A stretch of 64,000 nt of DNA from Quillaja saponaria (GCA_029379385.1 CM055618.1:6024134-6088133), one strand, 5' to 3'; shown: positions 1 to 13,509, counted from the stretch's first letter. Translations and numbers: made by a program. The notes: generated from the letters alone by a model not told the origin.

Positions 1-1207
1 TGAAGCTGGTGAATTTCAATCACGTTCAGAAGTGCAAATTGTATGACTGATGATTTGGCTAAATCAATTGTAGGAAGGACGACGGACCTATGTGGATGGG
101 TGTGAGGGATAATTTTTTCATTTTTACATAATTTTTTATGTCATTTCATATTTATAAAATACATATCAAACACATAAATGTAATAAAATAATTATTCTTC
201 ACTAATGCTACTAAACAATGAAAATGAATAATTATTCTATTTCACAACATTTCATTCTCATTCTAATTTCGGAAGATGCATACCAAACTATCCTTTAATA
301 TCTGACATAATTACAAACTTCAAAAAATATTTAGACTGAATTATAGTGACACTCTTATTGTCTGACCTAATTACAAACTCCTTTCTTAATATTATTAAAA
401 TTACATTCAACTCCCCTTAGTTAATGACCTGACTAAACTGTTTACTCCCATATATAATATTATTATATATTTGTTGCGACTATGCATAGATTCTTCCTTC
501 TACAAGCTATATATTGATCATTACAAAAATTATTTCTCTTCGTAAAATATAATGCAAATTCAGAGCCTATATTTGATTGTAATATTTATTATTATTTAAT
601 TTATGATATGCGTAAAAACAATTTTTTTTTCCTAATTACAAAAATTAATTAAAACTTATTTATTGTTTTGATCATTAAAAATTACATTTTTTGTTTTTGT
701 TTTTTTGTTTTAGTCCACAAAAATTTATTTGTTTGGGTCAGTAATTCAGGATTTGGTTTTTCTAATCATGTTCTCCTAAATTTAATTCTTTCTATTTAAT
801 CTTATTAATTCTTAATCAAACAAATCAGTAAATCTAAATAGAGCATCCTAAAATTAGCTATTTAATGTGTAACAGTAGATGAAATTTTTTGATGATCATG
901 GAAAATATTTAGTCTTTGGAAAGAAGAGTTCATGATTAAAAGTGAAAATGAGCAAATTAAATTTTTCTAAAGATTGAGTCAATATTCATATTATTTTTCT
1001 TTTATGAATTAATATTAATTTTTTTTTTAGCCAAAAAGATATGTGAGCTAATTTCATGAGATTGTAGTCTCGATCTAATTGAAGGCATGACTTGATTAAG
1101 GATCTAATTAGAAAAAAAAAATATCTTAGAGGATCTTACTAAGAAAAATAAAAAATTATAAGCATGACTTGGTTTGGGAAAAAAATATTTTCTTAGAGAT
1201 TAAAATA
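1..1207. other. AT-rich intergenic DNA
   Basis: No open frame with recognisable protein similarity was found on either strand. The stretch consists of A/T runs and short degenerate segments. It may hold old, unrecognisable repeats. Confidence 0.6.
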
Positions 1208-1558
1208 AAAAATAGGCTTAATAACATTTTCAGTCCCTTTAGTTTGATCAATAATTCATTTTTGTTTTTATACTTCAAAAGGTTAAAATGTCATCCTTAT
1301 AGTTTTGAAAACCACTCAATGTAGTTCTGTTGTTACCTTCTCTCAAATTTAACTTAACGGCATCTGACATGACATATAATGTTCTACATAATTTATTCAT
1401 ATGTCATGATGTTCGTTTGACACGTCATCTCTTGTTAAGTTAAATTTGACAAGTTTTCAAAATTTTAAAAGTAATATTTAATTTTAAAAAATATAAGAAC
1501 GAAATTGAATTGTCGATCAAATTATAAGAACTAGAAATATAATTTAGTCTTAAAATTA
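1208..1558. repeat. Fold-back MITE-like element, copy 1
   Basis: The first and last roughly 90 bases are imperfect reverse complements of each other. The left arm carries phrases such as TTTGATCAATAATTCA and the right arm, reverse-complemented, TTTGATCGACAATTCA. The middle holds a TGACATG/CACGTCA-rich segment. No coding capacity is visible. The layout and several arm phrases match the element in intron 1 of the phosphatase gene (3574-3945), so both probably belong to one non-autonomous family. Exact ends and target duplications could not be fixed by eye. Confidence 0.55.
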
Positions 1559-2850
1559 CACAATTCATAAAATTCAAAAAAAAATACATAAGTTATATTA
1601 ATTAAATTAACATGTTTAGAGTCTTCTTGACCATACCACCATTGAAAAAAACAATTAACTAACATCTATAAAATTATCATAAAGTCCTCATTTTTTCCAA
1701 TCCCAATCTTGAATCGGAGTATCTTGAAGGGCAGTATGGGACAAGAAGAGCACCATGCGCACAAAATAGTCATATATTATTATTGTCAAAGCAAATAATT
1801 AATGGTTTTAGTTTATTCATTTTTCAAGTACACAACTGGCACATTATCTTCTAGGGATAGTTTCTTTTGGGCCGGGTGACTATTAATTGTTGCATTTTGA
1901 TTACATCCTTCTACCCAAAAAATTATTATTATTATTGGCATCCAATTCCAATTAGACATCACATATGACTTTATTCTTGACTATTTGTTTTTTAAAATTC
2001 TTATTTGTTTTTTTCTTATCTAATGAGCATAATTCCAAGTTTATTCCATTTGCATTAATGGAGGGTTGTACTTTGCACAATTAGTGGAATTGCCACCACC
2101 AAATTGTGCCGGTGGCCGTTAGAGCCGAGATAGTTAAAAGTGCTTGATAGCTATTTTTGCCAACTAATTATTTTTAAGTATTCTGAAAATACTTGTTTTT
2201 TTTTTAGATGTTCAATATACTTATTCAAATCTAATAAATATAATTATTAAAATTTAAAATATTTTTAAAATATTAATTTATCAATTATATAATGTCAAAA
2301 TCATTTTAATTACGATATCAAATTAAAAAAGAAAACAATATATAGAAGATATTTTGAACCGGACTCTTATGCACTTGTTAAAATATAAAGATTATCACTA
2401 TAATAACTTGGCTTACTAGTAAGATAATATACTCTCTTAATTAATTTCAGGGGCCCACTCTTCTTGGTGAAGATTATGAGGAGTAAAATCTCTAATTTTA
2501 CAAGAAAACTCTTTATATTAAGAGCTTGTGTGACACATCATATAAGAATAATATAAAACTATCCAATTGATTCTTATACAATGAGTGATAGCAAAATAAT
2601 TGTATAGATTCATTTTCCTCTTATATTAAACCTGACAGTATCAAATATATAGTGAGATAAGAAATGATAAGATAATAGTATAATAATATAATAATTATAC
2701 AATCTAATATATTATAAAATCATATATTATGTAATCTTATACGATATGTCAAACAAGCTCTAATAGTAAATCAAATAATCGGATAAGAATTAAGATCCCT
2801 TTCATTACGTTTCCAGTAAGTTGTTTACCTAATAACTCATCAGTTAATTA
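1559..2850. other. AT-rich intergenic DNA upstream of the phosphatase gene
   Basis: No recognisable gene. It includes a GGGCCCAC-type motif near 2450 and otherwise A/T-rich sequence. Confidence 0.55.
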
Positions 2851-2852
2851 AC

Positions 2853-2925
2853 ACCCCTCCCCCTCTCTCTCTTGATTGTTTGGTGATCATTATATATTCC
2901 AGCTTTTCAAAGTGCAGCTTGAGCC
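2853..2925 (+). promoter_or_regulatory. Core promoter / 5' leader of the purple acid phosphatase locus
   Basis: A pyrimidine-rich (C/T) patch at about 2853-2876 is followed by a TATATAT-type box near 2890 and then the first ATG at 2926. Pyrimidine patches near the start site are common in plant core promoters. The TATA-to-ATG distance is short (about 35 bases), so either the leader is very short or another TATA is used. Confidence 0.35.
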
Positions 2926-5900
2926 ATGGCATCTATGGCATCTTTAATGAAACGCATGTTTATCAGTGTTACGTTCTTCACAGCTAGCGTCGTTTGGATA
3001 TTATGTTTAATTCCTTCTGTAACGGGTCAGCTTCAGCATTTCAAACACCCGGTTTGACGACCTGACGGTTCTATTAACTTTTTGGTCGTTGGAGATTGGG
3101 GAAGAAAAGGAGCCTATAATCAATCCCCATGTTGCTCTTCAGGTTATATATTCATTCTAATTACTTTTATTATTTTATTTTTAAATTTTTGTGTCTGTAG
3201 ATATACATATAAATACATAATACTTAAAAAAACTATACGTCTATATTGGATTATTTATAGAAAAAATAAATTAGGAATCTAGAATTATTTATTTAGTTTT
3301 GAATCTGAGATTAAAAGGAATTAAATGGGTTAAAACCATGTATCAACCTCTCGCTATAATAGTTGATAATGAAAAAATATATGACAAAAAAAAGAAGAGA
3401 TTACCTTAAATTATTTGAGAAATAAAAACTATTCTGCTAAAAGACTGTTAAATATTATTATCATGGGGCAATTTCTCAATTTTATATTCTATTTTTATCC
3501 AGTACAATTTTATGAGTGGGATACAATAATTTTACATAGGATAAAAATATAGATGGTAAATACAAGTAAATTTTAGGTTAAATTATATTTTTAGTTTTCA
3601 TAATTTAGCCAAAATCTCAATTTAGTTCTTCTAGTTCAAAACTACAAAATGCCATTTTATAATTTTTCAAATTCAACAATGTAGTCCTTACTATCTAATT
3701 TAATTGGACAGAAAGTGATAATAAGTGATGTGGTTGGAGGAATGAGATGACACGTAGATATGTCATGTATAATGCTATAAGTCATAAGTCACGTCATGTT
3801 CATTCTAATTAATTTGAATGGTATTAGACTGTAGGGACTACATTGTTGATTTTAGGAAATTATAAAAATGACATTTTGTGGTTTTGAAATAGGGACTAAA
3901 CTGATATTTTTACCAAACTATAACAATTTAAAGTGTAATTTTTTATTTATTTGTCTCTAGTTAGATATTAATTTAATTGATTAAGACGTCGGTATCCTCA
4001 ATTCTAATTAATTGAAAATCAAATTCTTAATGTGAGTGATGATATATTTTGTGCAACCTTTTGACCTTTCTACTTCTCTAGAGAGTTATTTTCTATCATT
4101 CTATTAAATTTATATTGTAATAGCCTAATTATATTGAAAAGCCATTCAATTCATAATTAATCTATTGATCTTCTAGACTCTCCATCCTACTCCCATTCCA
4201 TTTTTCACTCTCAATTTTCTTTCTTTTTCTTTTCTCATTTAATCATGTAGATGTGATGGGAAATGCTTGAAGGATGTTACAATTAATTTCTTAGTATATA
4301 TTCCAAGCAAATTCCAAATGGATCTTTTTCTTGTATATTATTGTACATACAGCTAGTCATACTTAAGATTTAAGGCCTTTACCTCCTTATCCATATATCG
4401 TTTTCTTCATGCTCACTCCAATTTATATATGGTTAATTAATTCCTCATACGTCCAACTTGCCTTCCTATAAATACAATGAAATTGACGATTAACTAGAGG
4501 CAAAGGTTATTACGACTTTATCTCTTTTCTTAACTTAGTAATAGACAATTGCAATCACATAATTAGAAAATGGAGTAAATTAATCAAAATTTTCCTATAT
4601 TATGCTAATATTACAGGAACTTCTCTTTTAATTTATAACCTAAATATACATTTCATGAAACTTGAAAACAAGTTACAATTTAACCCAAATTTTAATTATT
4701 TCAAAATAAATGCCTAAAATACTCTTATGGTCTTATTAAACTAATATAATATTGTATGATATTATTAAAGTTTAAGTAAGATACAAATCAAAATATGAGT
4801 TAATTATCATTTTTAAAATTATGAATAAAAAATTATTTCTATAAAACTTTACATCATGTGTCCTAATATAAAGATAAAAATAAAAATAAATACTCATTAT
4901 TGAGCCACTTGACAAGTACTAGTGATTCATTTATATATATATATAATATTTTTACTTAAATACTAATTAAACTTTATGTTTATTGTCTCTATTTTTTTAC
5001 TTAATTCATAAATTTCAGATGGGCATAGTTGGGGAAAAGTTAAACATAGACTTTGTCATCTCGACGGGAGATAATTTTTACAAAGATGGTTTAAATGGTG
5101 TTGATGATCCAGCATTCTATGATTCATTTCTCAATGTCTACAATGCCTCAAGCTTGCAAAAGCAATGGTACAATGGTAGGTTTTGATCTCCTCAGAAAAA
5201 CAACTAATTAAAAATTAATGGCCATGTCTCTTAATTAACCTAATTAGCATATGCAAGTTTTTATTTATTTATTTTTTAATATAACAATTTGGGGAACAGT
5301 TTTGGGGAACCATGATTATAGGGGTGATGTTGAGGTACAACTGAGTCCTATCCTTACAAACTTGGACAGAAGATGGCTTTGCTTGAGATCTTATATTGTC
5401 AACGCAGGTAATAAAAGGCATTACTTAGAGATCTTAGAACTTGTTTAATATAGTCTATAAATATTACATTATTATTCAATTAACTCTTATATCATAATTT
5501 ACAGCAACATAATAGTATAATTTTTTTTTCTTGAGTATCCCCACACGTTTTGGATATGAGCTTAATCTCGTTCGGAGTTCGTTGCTATCTCTACTAACAA
5601 GTGTAATCGAATTCCTAATATTGCAAAGATCGCTTAACTGCAAAATTTAAGCATGTCTTACCATTTGAATAATCTCTTAGGTTAGATCTTTTCCAATGCG
5701 AATAAAACAAATCCCATCTCAGTAGTTTATTTTTTGTGCTTTTTATTTGTTGGGTGTTAGCAATTGTGGAATTTTTCTTTGTGGACACAACTCCATTTGT
5801 AGAGGAGTACTTCACCAATCCGAAAGAGCATATTTATGATTGGAAAGGCGTGCTCCCTCGGCAGGCTTACGTTTCAAGTATATTAAAGGTATTAGAAAAG

Positions 5901-6570
5901 TTAAATTAATTAATCTTAGTTTTAATGTTCAATATTATCTAGCAACTAAATGTGACATTTCAATGTACCATATACACTTTTGGGTTTGCTATAAAGGATT
6001 TGGATTTAGCTTTGAAGCTTTCTAAGGCTAAATGGAAAATGGTTGTTGGTCATCATACAATTAAAACTGCTGGGCATCATGGTGTTACCCACGAGCTTGA
6101 GAAGCAGCTCCTCCCAATTCTTAAGGTAACAAAATTAATCAGTTAATAAAAAAAATTATTATAATTTCTTATTAAACGTAATTTTGTTATTGTATTTAGG
6201 AAAATAATGTGGATTTATACTTGAATGGACATGACCATTGCTTGGAACACATAATTGATACAGTTAGGTAAGCTTAAATATGTGTTCTAAAAATAAGTAA
6301 CATTTCAGTTTTCCTAAAGAACAATTTCTCATATATGGTTTATGCAATTAATGTAGTGGAATTCATTTTCTAACAAGTTGAGGTGGATCAAAGGCATGGA
6401 GGGGTGATATTAAGTGGTGGAATCCCGAGGAATTGAAGCTGTATTATGATGGACAAGGTTTCATGTCAATGCAAATCACTCAAAGCAAGGGAGATATCAT
6501 ATTTTATGATATCTTTGGCAAGGTTTTGTACAAATGGAGCATCTATAAAGACCTTGATACAGCATCTTAA
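2926..6570 (+). pseudogene. Purple acid phosphatase (small PAP3/8/17-like type), seven exons, disrupted
   Basis: This locus encodes a low-molecular-weight plant purple acid phosphatase, a secreted binuclear metallo-phosphomonoesterase. Exons by GT-AG and frame are 2926-3142, 5019-5175, 5300-5407, 5761-5888, 5997-6125, 6200-6267 and 6357-6570. The start is ATG 2926, followed by a hydrophobic signal peptide. The conserved metal-ligand blocks are all present: GDWGR (exon 1), GDNFY (exon 2), GNHDYRGD (exon 3), VVGHHT (exon 5) and GHDHCLEH (exon 6); the C-terminal block GGSKAWRGD is in exon 7. Three lesions break it: TGA at 3055-3057 (codon 44), one extra base near 3127-3130 that shifts frame before the exon 1 donor, and TGA at 6379-6381 where the family has glycine. 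Downstream exon phases remain mutually consistent, so the decay looks recent. Sequencing error is possible but unlikely for three separate sites. A partial second copy lies at 17633-22772. Confidence 0.9.
3574..3945. repeat. Fold-back MITE in intron 1 of the phosphatase gene, copy 2
   Basis: The outer arms of about 115 bases are imperfect inverted repeats. The left arm includes AACAATGTAGTCCTTAC; the right arm, reverse-complemented, includes AACAATGTAGTCCCTAC, and similar matches run along the arm. The centre carries TGACACG and CACGTCATG motifs like the element at 1208-1558. It is noncoding and lies wholly inside intron 1. Confidence 0.7.
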
Positions 6571-8480
6571 TAGAACTAAACTCTTCCATTGAATATGTAA
6601 TAAAACTATTGCACTCAAATGAAACAGTAAGTGCACAATAACACTCGTTCAGTTGTACCTGATACAAAGATTCACGGATTCTCCAGGATGGTAAGCTCCG
6701 ATCATAGTTATTCTTTCCATGCAGCAAATATGCCAACAAAATTTGCCCATTCAAAGTGTAATATCCCTTAATTTCATGATGTTGTATGAAAACATACTTG
6801 CATGTCTTTGTATTTGCATAACTAGTTGGTGCCTTTGAATTGCTTAAAATTTAGGAACAATGATTTAATTGTGAGTAAAACTAGAGTTAAAATAATAAAT
6901 TATGTGATGAAGTGTTTGGAAATAGTTGTTGTCATGTTTTTGTATTATTTGTTTGTATGAATTGTTGATTATTATTTTAATTGCAAGTATAAAGTGAAAA
7001 TGCATGAAACTTAAATGCTAGCATAAAATTGTTCAATTTGACATAAGATCTTAAAGTCTAAATGTAATTTTGATTGTTGTGTTACAAAACAGACTTGTAT
7101 AGCTTTAAATGACATTTTCTTTATAATATTTGATTGAGTAGATTAATTCAGTTAATTATTTAAAGTTAGGTTAAATCTTGAAAACATAGGATTTTTAGCA
7201 GTTTGACATTTCATAGTTAAAATAGCATAACCAGAGTCAGGAAAATGCAAATGACAATCTATTTGTTGAAAAAATAATAATTGAATGTGCTAGTTAGTAC
7301 AACTTATTGTTTGAAGTTGAAGAAAAATCTATGTATTTTGTGATAAGTCAATGTGTTAATATGACTTACAAGGATCGAAATGCCATTTCTTGGTATAATA
7401 TTAGTTAGTCTAGAAACAAAAATGTATTGGAAACATTATGAAAATAGTGTACAATCCCAGAAACATATGATTAAATATAAAAAATATTTTATAATACTTA
7501 TTTATGAGTGATTTGTAATGTATATAACGATTACTTGTGCATGTTTGAAGATTTGATTTGTCTCTTCAAATAATTTATATTTTCCTTTTACATGTTTAAT
7601 CTTAATCATTTACTAAATTATACACAACGAAACCAATACATATTAACTAAATTAAATAAAGTTTAGAAATAATACTTTTTACTTAACTATATTTGTTTTC
7701 TTATCATTTGACTAGTTTTCATATAATAAGGATTTTTTTTTAACTTATAGTTTTTATACTAATAAAATTTAATTATATAATTTCTAATATAATTTAGTTT
7801 AAATAACTTAATTGATCATAATTAAGTATTAATATGTAAAAAAAAATAAAATAAAATTTATTAGTTATAATTTTTAAATTAGAAAAACATGAACTCTAAG
7901 TAAATATTAAAAACAAAAATTTATAAAGAAAAATAGTTAAAATAAAATTTATTTCTTTTATGAATTAAAAACTACATATCACTAAATATTTATTTGTTAA
8001 TTCTTGACATTAATCTTTATTATTGCCTTTTTTTTCTTTTTCTTTTTTATTGACATTGAGAAAGTTTTTAAAAAAATTGAAGTTTGAAGGATACAGTATC
8101 CATAAATATTGAAAAGTATCTCACCGTATTCTTGGATATAATCGGATATAATCAGATACCAATAAGTATCCATGGATACGTTTGAATATCGGTAGTAAAC
8201 AATAGTTTGTATCCGTAACTCAAGATACAGATAAGTTTTGCCCATATAGTAGGAAAAGATAAGACATTTAGTTCCTTGATGACTTGTGTTAGTATGATAT
8301 GATTAATTAAGATGTAAATAATGATACTAAGTTAATATAAAGTGATAATATAAGTTATTTGATGAATGAGAAAGTTTTGAAAGTGTTGAAATTTCGTTGA
8401 CAATGAAAGAAACATAATATAATATTGTAATAATAATAATACAAAATTGGTGATGTCTCCATTACCCACTAAATCATATC
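6571..8480. other. AT-rich intergenic DNA downstream of the phosphatase gene
   Basis: The first 80 bases are the 3' flank of the phosphatase gene and match the flank of the second copy (22773-22850), so the duplication extends past the stop codon. The rest shows no gene. A polypyrimidine/poly-T run lies near 8030. Confidence 0.55.
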
Positions 8481-9458
8481 CTTAATTACCTATTGAGGGT
8501 GGAAAAAGAGTGAGTCTTTATACTTTTTGTTATTGTTTCCATGATTTAGATTAGCATGCTAATGCTTGGGAAATGGGCTGAATAGGTTACCCTGTCAAAA
8601 GGTGTTTAAAGGGAAGAGAGAGAAAGACAAATAAGACCATTTGCATAGTCTCATTCTCTTCTCTCTTCATTTTTGATTTTCTAGAGAGAATGCAAAGCTT
8701 TTGAGTGTGTTTTTTATTGAGCTTTTTGCTCTTGATTGAGTGTGATTCAATTAGATTTAACTAAAAACGTAGAAGGTAAAGTGATCGAGGAAGGATGAAT
8801 ACATTGGTAAGTTGTTTTCCAGATTTTAGGTTGATTTCAATTCTAGGTCAGCTATGATTTTGGAAGATTTTTGGGCTAAATTAGCCTAAGGGTCCTGAAG
8901 GAAAGTTGTAGATCAATGTCTTGAGATCATATCTAAAGTTGGGCTTGAATTGGATATGATCAAAGAATAAGTTATTGCTATTTTACTGTAGCTAGTACCA
9001 TTGATCTGCACTGCATTCTGTCTCAGTTAGTTCAAAGTGATTTTCTTGGGTTTAAAGAGAAAATTTGTCCAAGGTTACAAAAGAGAACTTGTTCCTAATA
9101 CATTTATGGAAAATTATAGAGATTTCATGGGTTGATTATGCTTAAGAACTATTAAGGAGATCTTAGAAGGCAGTAGCAGGTTTGTTGTATTGTGTTCTAT
9201 ACTTGGTAGCTTGCATCAATATTTTAAGGGTCTTAGTTGCAAAATAAGGAGCTGATAATTGAAGAAGAAATGTAGCTTGGACTTAGTAGAAGATACTTGT
9301 TACATGGATGAGTTCATTCGTGGGGGTGGAGCTCCATTTCTGATGGAACAGTGAACACTATGTTTTCCCTTTTTATTCCCTTTGTTAGTAGTATGTGCTT
9401 TTTTGGCTGATTGGTTGCGAACTCAGGAAAATCTCCAACATAAATGTTGTAGCTGACT
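8481..9458 (+). other. Noncoding region resembling retrotransposon LTR/leader
   Basis: This stretch is less AT-rich than its flanks. It has a CT-rich run near 8640-8680 and a long open but non-protein-like text. The style resembles long Ty3/gypsy LTR or leader sequence. No matching second LTR was found in the window. Confidence 0.25.
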
Positions 9459-10651
9459 GTCATGACCCGAAACCTACACCATGACTAGCATAAGAACCAT
9501 GGCAAGCCCAGGCTTATTGCAGCTCAAGCTATCCTTAAATCGGTATCAAGAAGAAATAGAAAACTAAACAACTGAAAAACTAAAACCAATAAAATATTTT
9601 TTAGACTCTAATGTAACTGCAAAGCAACCTAAAAGAATAACCAATAACAAGTTCCAGTGGGATAAGTGATAGCACTTCCAAAACTCTAAATAATGATATT
9701 ATTGAACTTAACATCAGTAAAACTAGAAAATAGAGTAGAATGAGCTTCAACAAGCTCAGTGAGTCAGCAAATACAACACATGCAACAAGGACAGAAATAG
9801 ACAGATCGATGCATGATCAATTTTATGCTTTAAAACATGACATGCAATTTAATAATATTACATTCCATAATGCTTTTAATAATATTTCATAATCATTGCA
9901 TCTTGAACACACACGCATCTAATGTTTCTTTTTTCTTTCTTTTTTATTTATTTTTTAAATACGATATCTAAGCGAAATTCACTTCAATATTACTTTTTAA
10001 AAAGTTCGTAAGTTTATTTCAAAATAAATCCCTGATGTGGTGAAAAGAGTACCATAATCTCAAATCACTAAAAAAAAATAAAACAAACACCCTAACATAT
10101 CAAACTCTTATACAAGACTAATATTGCCTCAAATATATTACCATTTTGATCAAAATTCGAACCTTATAAAACTAATGAAATTCTAAAACATTAAGATGGA
10201 CCTTAACTCACGATCACGCCAAGAATTAGTGACAACTTCACTAGAAATGTATAAAATTGACAAATATCACAAATTAGAATGTAAAAATAACAAAATTCTG
10301 AACTCAACACCTAAAATCACATGTTGCCAAAAATGTAAATCTTACCATTTTGGTAATCTTAAAAAAAAAAAAAAAAACCCTCTAGAAAAACCCCAAATAT
10401 TCTTATGTAAACCACCTCATTAACCACCTAACATTCTCTAGGCTCTATGTCTAATACTCTAACATAAATTCATAGACTAATCTTTTTACACTTAAAGGTA
10501 TCTTTGAAAAAAGAAAAAAAAATCTTATTGAAACCCATATGTCATTATAAATTAAAACTTTTCACATCAAGAACAATAACCCAACCTAATGAACTAAGAT
10601 GTACCCTTAAAATTAACCCACCTAGGTGACAATTAATTACTAATATTGGAG

Positions 10652-11244
10652 CAATGTTTTGAAAACTGGACCAGTTGGATTGATTGGACCGTTACCTGGG
10701 TAACAAATTAGATTGGGTTGAACCAAAGAACCACTTTAGTAATTAGACCGATCAAAACAATGAGAATCGAAAGAATTGATAAAATCGATGATGGGTTGAT
10801 TGACCCGAACCTTAAAAAAAAAAAAAAATTCTTTGTATTAAGGATTAGTGAAATATTTGTATTTTATATTAAAGATTAATTAAACAATTTTATTTTAATT
10901 GATATTACCTTTATTGTTTTGATTCATAAATTGAAACTTGAATGTTGTAATTCACAATAAAGTAATCATTATTATATTAACTATTAATAACTATATTGGC
11001 TATTTGTGATTTGATTTTCTTATTATTTAATGAATATTTAATTATTATTATTTTTTATTTTATTGTGCATTTAGTATTTATAATTAATAAAAAATTTACA
11101 TAATATGTATAATATTTAAAATATATAATTAAATATATTTATGACGTCATTCAGTCTGACCATTAGTTCGACCCCGATTGAACCAATGACTCAAGACCCG
11201 ATAAATTTTTTGAGTCGATCACTAGTCTGGTTTTTAAAACATTG
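10652..11244. mobile_element. Non-autonomous hAT-type MITE with 8-bp target duplication
   Basis: The element starts CAATGTTTTGAAAACTGG and ends, reverse-complemented, CAATGTTTTAAAAACCAG, giving imperfect terminal inverted repeats. Both sides are flanked by the identical 8-mer TATTGGAG (10644-10651 and 11245-11252). An 8-bp duplication is the hallmark of hAT transposition. At 593 bases with no open frame, it must have been mobilised in trans. Confidence 0.85.
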
Positions 11245-11927
11245 TATTGGAGAATCTTAACATATTAACAGCCTTAATATTTCAACCTAACTCCCTTATC
11301 TAGCATAAACTCCAAACTACAGTTATCTTGAATTTGCTTCAAGTAACAAAACTTACAACCTCTCTAACATTAGCCAACGAGTTCAAAGCCTTCACAAAAT
11401 AACTCACACTAAGAATAATAACCATTATAAGATAACAAATTTTAAAAAATTCGATCTTACAAGAAAATTGAAAAGCAATCAACCTACAAACCAAAATTAG
11501 TCCTTATCAAAACCAACCTATACGCTTTTTTTTTTTTAAATAAAAATAAAAATAACTAGACACATTCTTCCCTACAAATCCACCAAATATCCAACCTTAA
11601 TTAACATTATATAATCATAACACATCACCGACTTCTCTATAAGTCAAACCCAATCAAGAGACATTATGCATATGGCACCTAAATAGAAGCCAAAACTAGA
11701 TATCCAAAAGTATTCACACACCACACTATTTCTACAAAAGAAATTTACAGTTTTTCAAATGAAGTTATCCCTCTCATTATTTCCCATAACTCAAACATTT
11801 AATTAACTTTAAATAAAAGCATTAACTAATACTCTAAATAATGCGAACCTTTAATAACCACTCCACAAAACCAAGTTTTTCACAAGGAAAAATATAATTA
11901 CTACAAAATGTAAAAATAAATAAATAA

Positions 11928-12030
11928 ACTAGCTTGAACATAGCTCACTTGGCATGGTACCCAGGCATTAGGCCTTTTTCCCACTTTAGGTTAAGGGTTT
12001 GAATTCCAAAAAAAATAAAAATAAAAATAG
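11928..12030 (+). mobile_element. SINE-like, tRNA-derived head with A-rich tail
   Basis: TAGCTCACTTGG at 11941 resembles the RNA polymerase III A box. GGTTTGAATTC at 11996 resembles the B box (consensus GGTTCGANNCC) with two transitions. The boxes are about 43 bases apart, as in tRNA genes and SINEs. An A-rich tail (AAAAAAAATAAAAATAAAAATAG) follows at once. No clear target duplication was seen. It could instead be a decayed tRNA pseudogene. Confidence 0.45.
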
Positions 12031-13509
12031 ATAACACATAGCTCATCAAAAGTGAAAATTGATAACACATATAGCTCAGCAAAAATTAAAATAGTTAGGC
12101 AAAAATCTTTTAATTGCATAAAAAACTAGCTTTATAATTTCGAATATAGGAATACCTCTTTTAAAACTCATGACAAAATTAGGAAGCCATAAACAAATCA
12201 ACATGGTTTATAATACATCTTACTTGAAAGAATCAATATTTTTTATTTTCAACAAAGTATAGGTACAACTATTTCTTGAAAATCTAATTTGAAAATAATT
12301 ATAAAAACATTAAACTTGAAGGATCCCTAAACAAAATGTCACAAACTAACCAATGGACATTCGAACTAAAGGTTGATGCTGACTAGGCATCCAAGTCCAT
12401 ATCAATCTGATCATGTCCAAACAAATCCAATCTACATGCTTGGCCGAGCATGAGGCTAACATCACCCCTGCTAGCTTAGGTCCAACCATAGTGCACCAAT
12501 TGGCGAACAACACCACTATTTAGCTATGGTATTCTAACAAGACTTCCTCCATAAAATAAATTTTCATCAAAATAATCACATATCTCATCATGAAAGCATA
12601 TAACAATTTCTTTCACAAATACCTTATTCCGAACCAAAAATCAAACCCCATATTATCATGGGTCATAGTTTCCAAACTTATTCAAGTTCCTAAAACCAAG
12701 ACTTCCAATAAAGAAAAGTTCATAAAAACTTATATTATATACATATTATTTGAAAATCTTTTCATAAGAAACTCTCATAAGAACTTTATTTCACATCACT
12801 TCCTCATAACCAAATCATTTCATAACAAGTACTCGTAAACAAACTATTTCATTTTGAATAATCGCAACTAACATTCAATAATTTTTGTTAAGTCCACCAC
12901 CATTAGGTAGAAAGCTTCTAAAGATATCAAATTCATGTAAAAACCTCATCAAATTCTTTTAAAAAAATCATAACATATTCTCATAATAGAAAATATTTCA
13001 TATCAAATACTTTTAATTTAATCATACTCATTGTTTTAAGTTTTGAAAAGAATGAATAAACCAATTTCAAGATGCTTGCTCTTGAAACTAAGCTAATACA
13101 AGTCCTTCAATTCCAAACTCAATTTGATCAATATTTATTTTCGATCTCACATCAAAATAATTCATAAAAATCAAATCATGGTGGAAATTTATAAAACAAT
13201 GCAATGTATTTTAATTACCACTCACTTGAAACCAAGCAAACATAAAAAAAAAAAAAATATCAAGGGAATAGTCAAACGGCTGGCCTCCTCAAAAGGTCTG
13301 ACACGAATAAACAATCTAGCGAGGGACGAACAAATAGCAACAAGCATGTATCGATAGGTATGACTTAATGAAAACTAAGAAGATTGGCTATTGGAACAAG
13401 GAAGACTTGATTAGAAATAGTGTAGCCATAAACTTTTTCAGAAGATCATACACCTACCTAAACATGTAAAAAATTTAACATTTTAAATAAGCTATTTAAC
13501 ATAAAAGTA
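12031..13509. other. AT-rich noncoding stretch
   Basis: A short duplicated phrase (GATAACACATAGCTCA, near 12028 and 12060) occurs at its start. Otherwise the region shows no gene and reads like the surrounding retrotransposon-derived DNA. Confidence 0.4.

Noticed and set aside
6497..6754. Minus-strand frame of 85 codons at the end of the phosphatase gene
   Set aside because: It is antisense to exon 7 and the 3' flank and has no domain of its own.
10196..10423. Short + frame containing a CCQKCKSYHFGN zinc-finger-like motif
   Set aside because: It is a single C-x2-C pair in A-rich noncoding DNA that ends in an adenine homopolymer. No family match.
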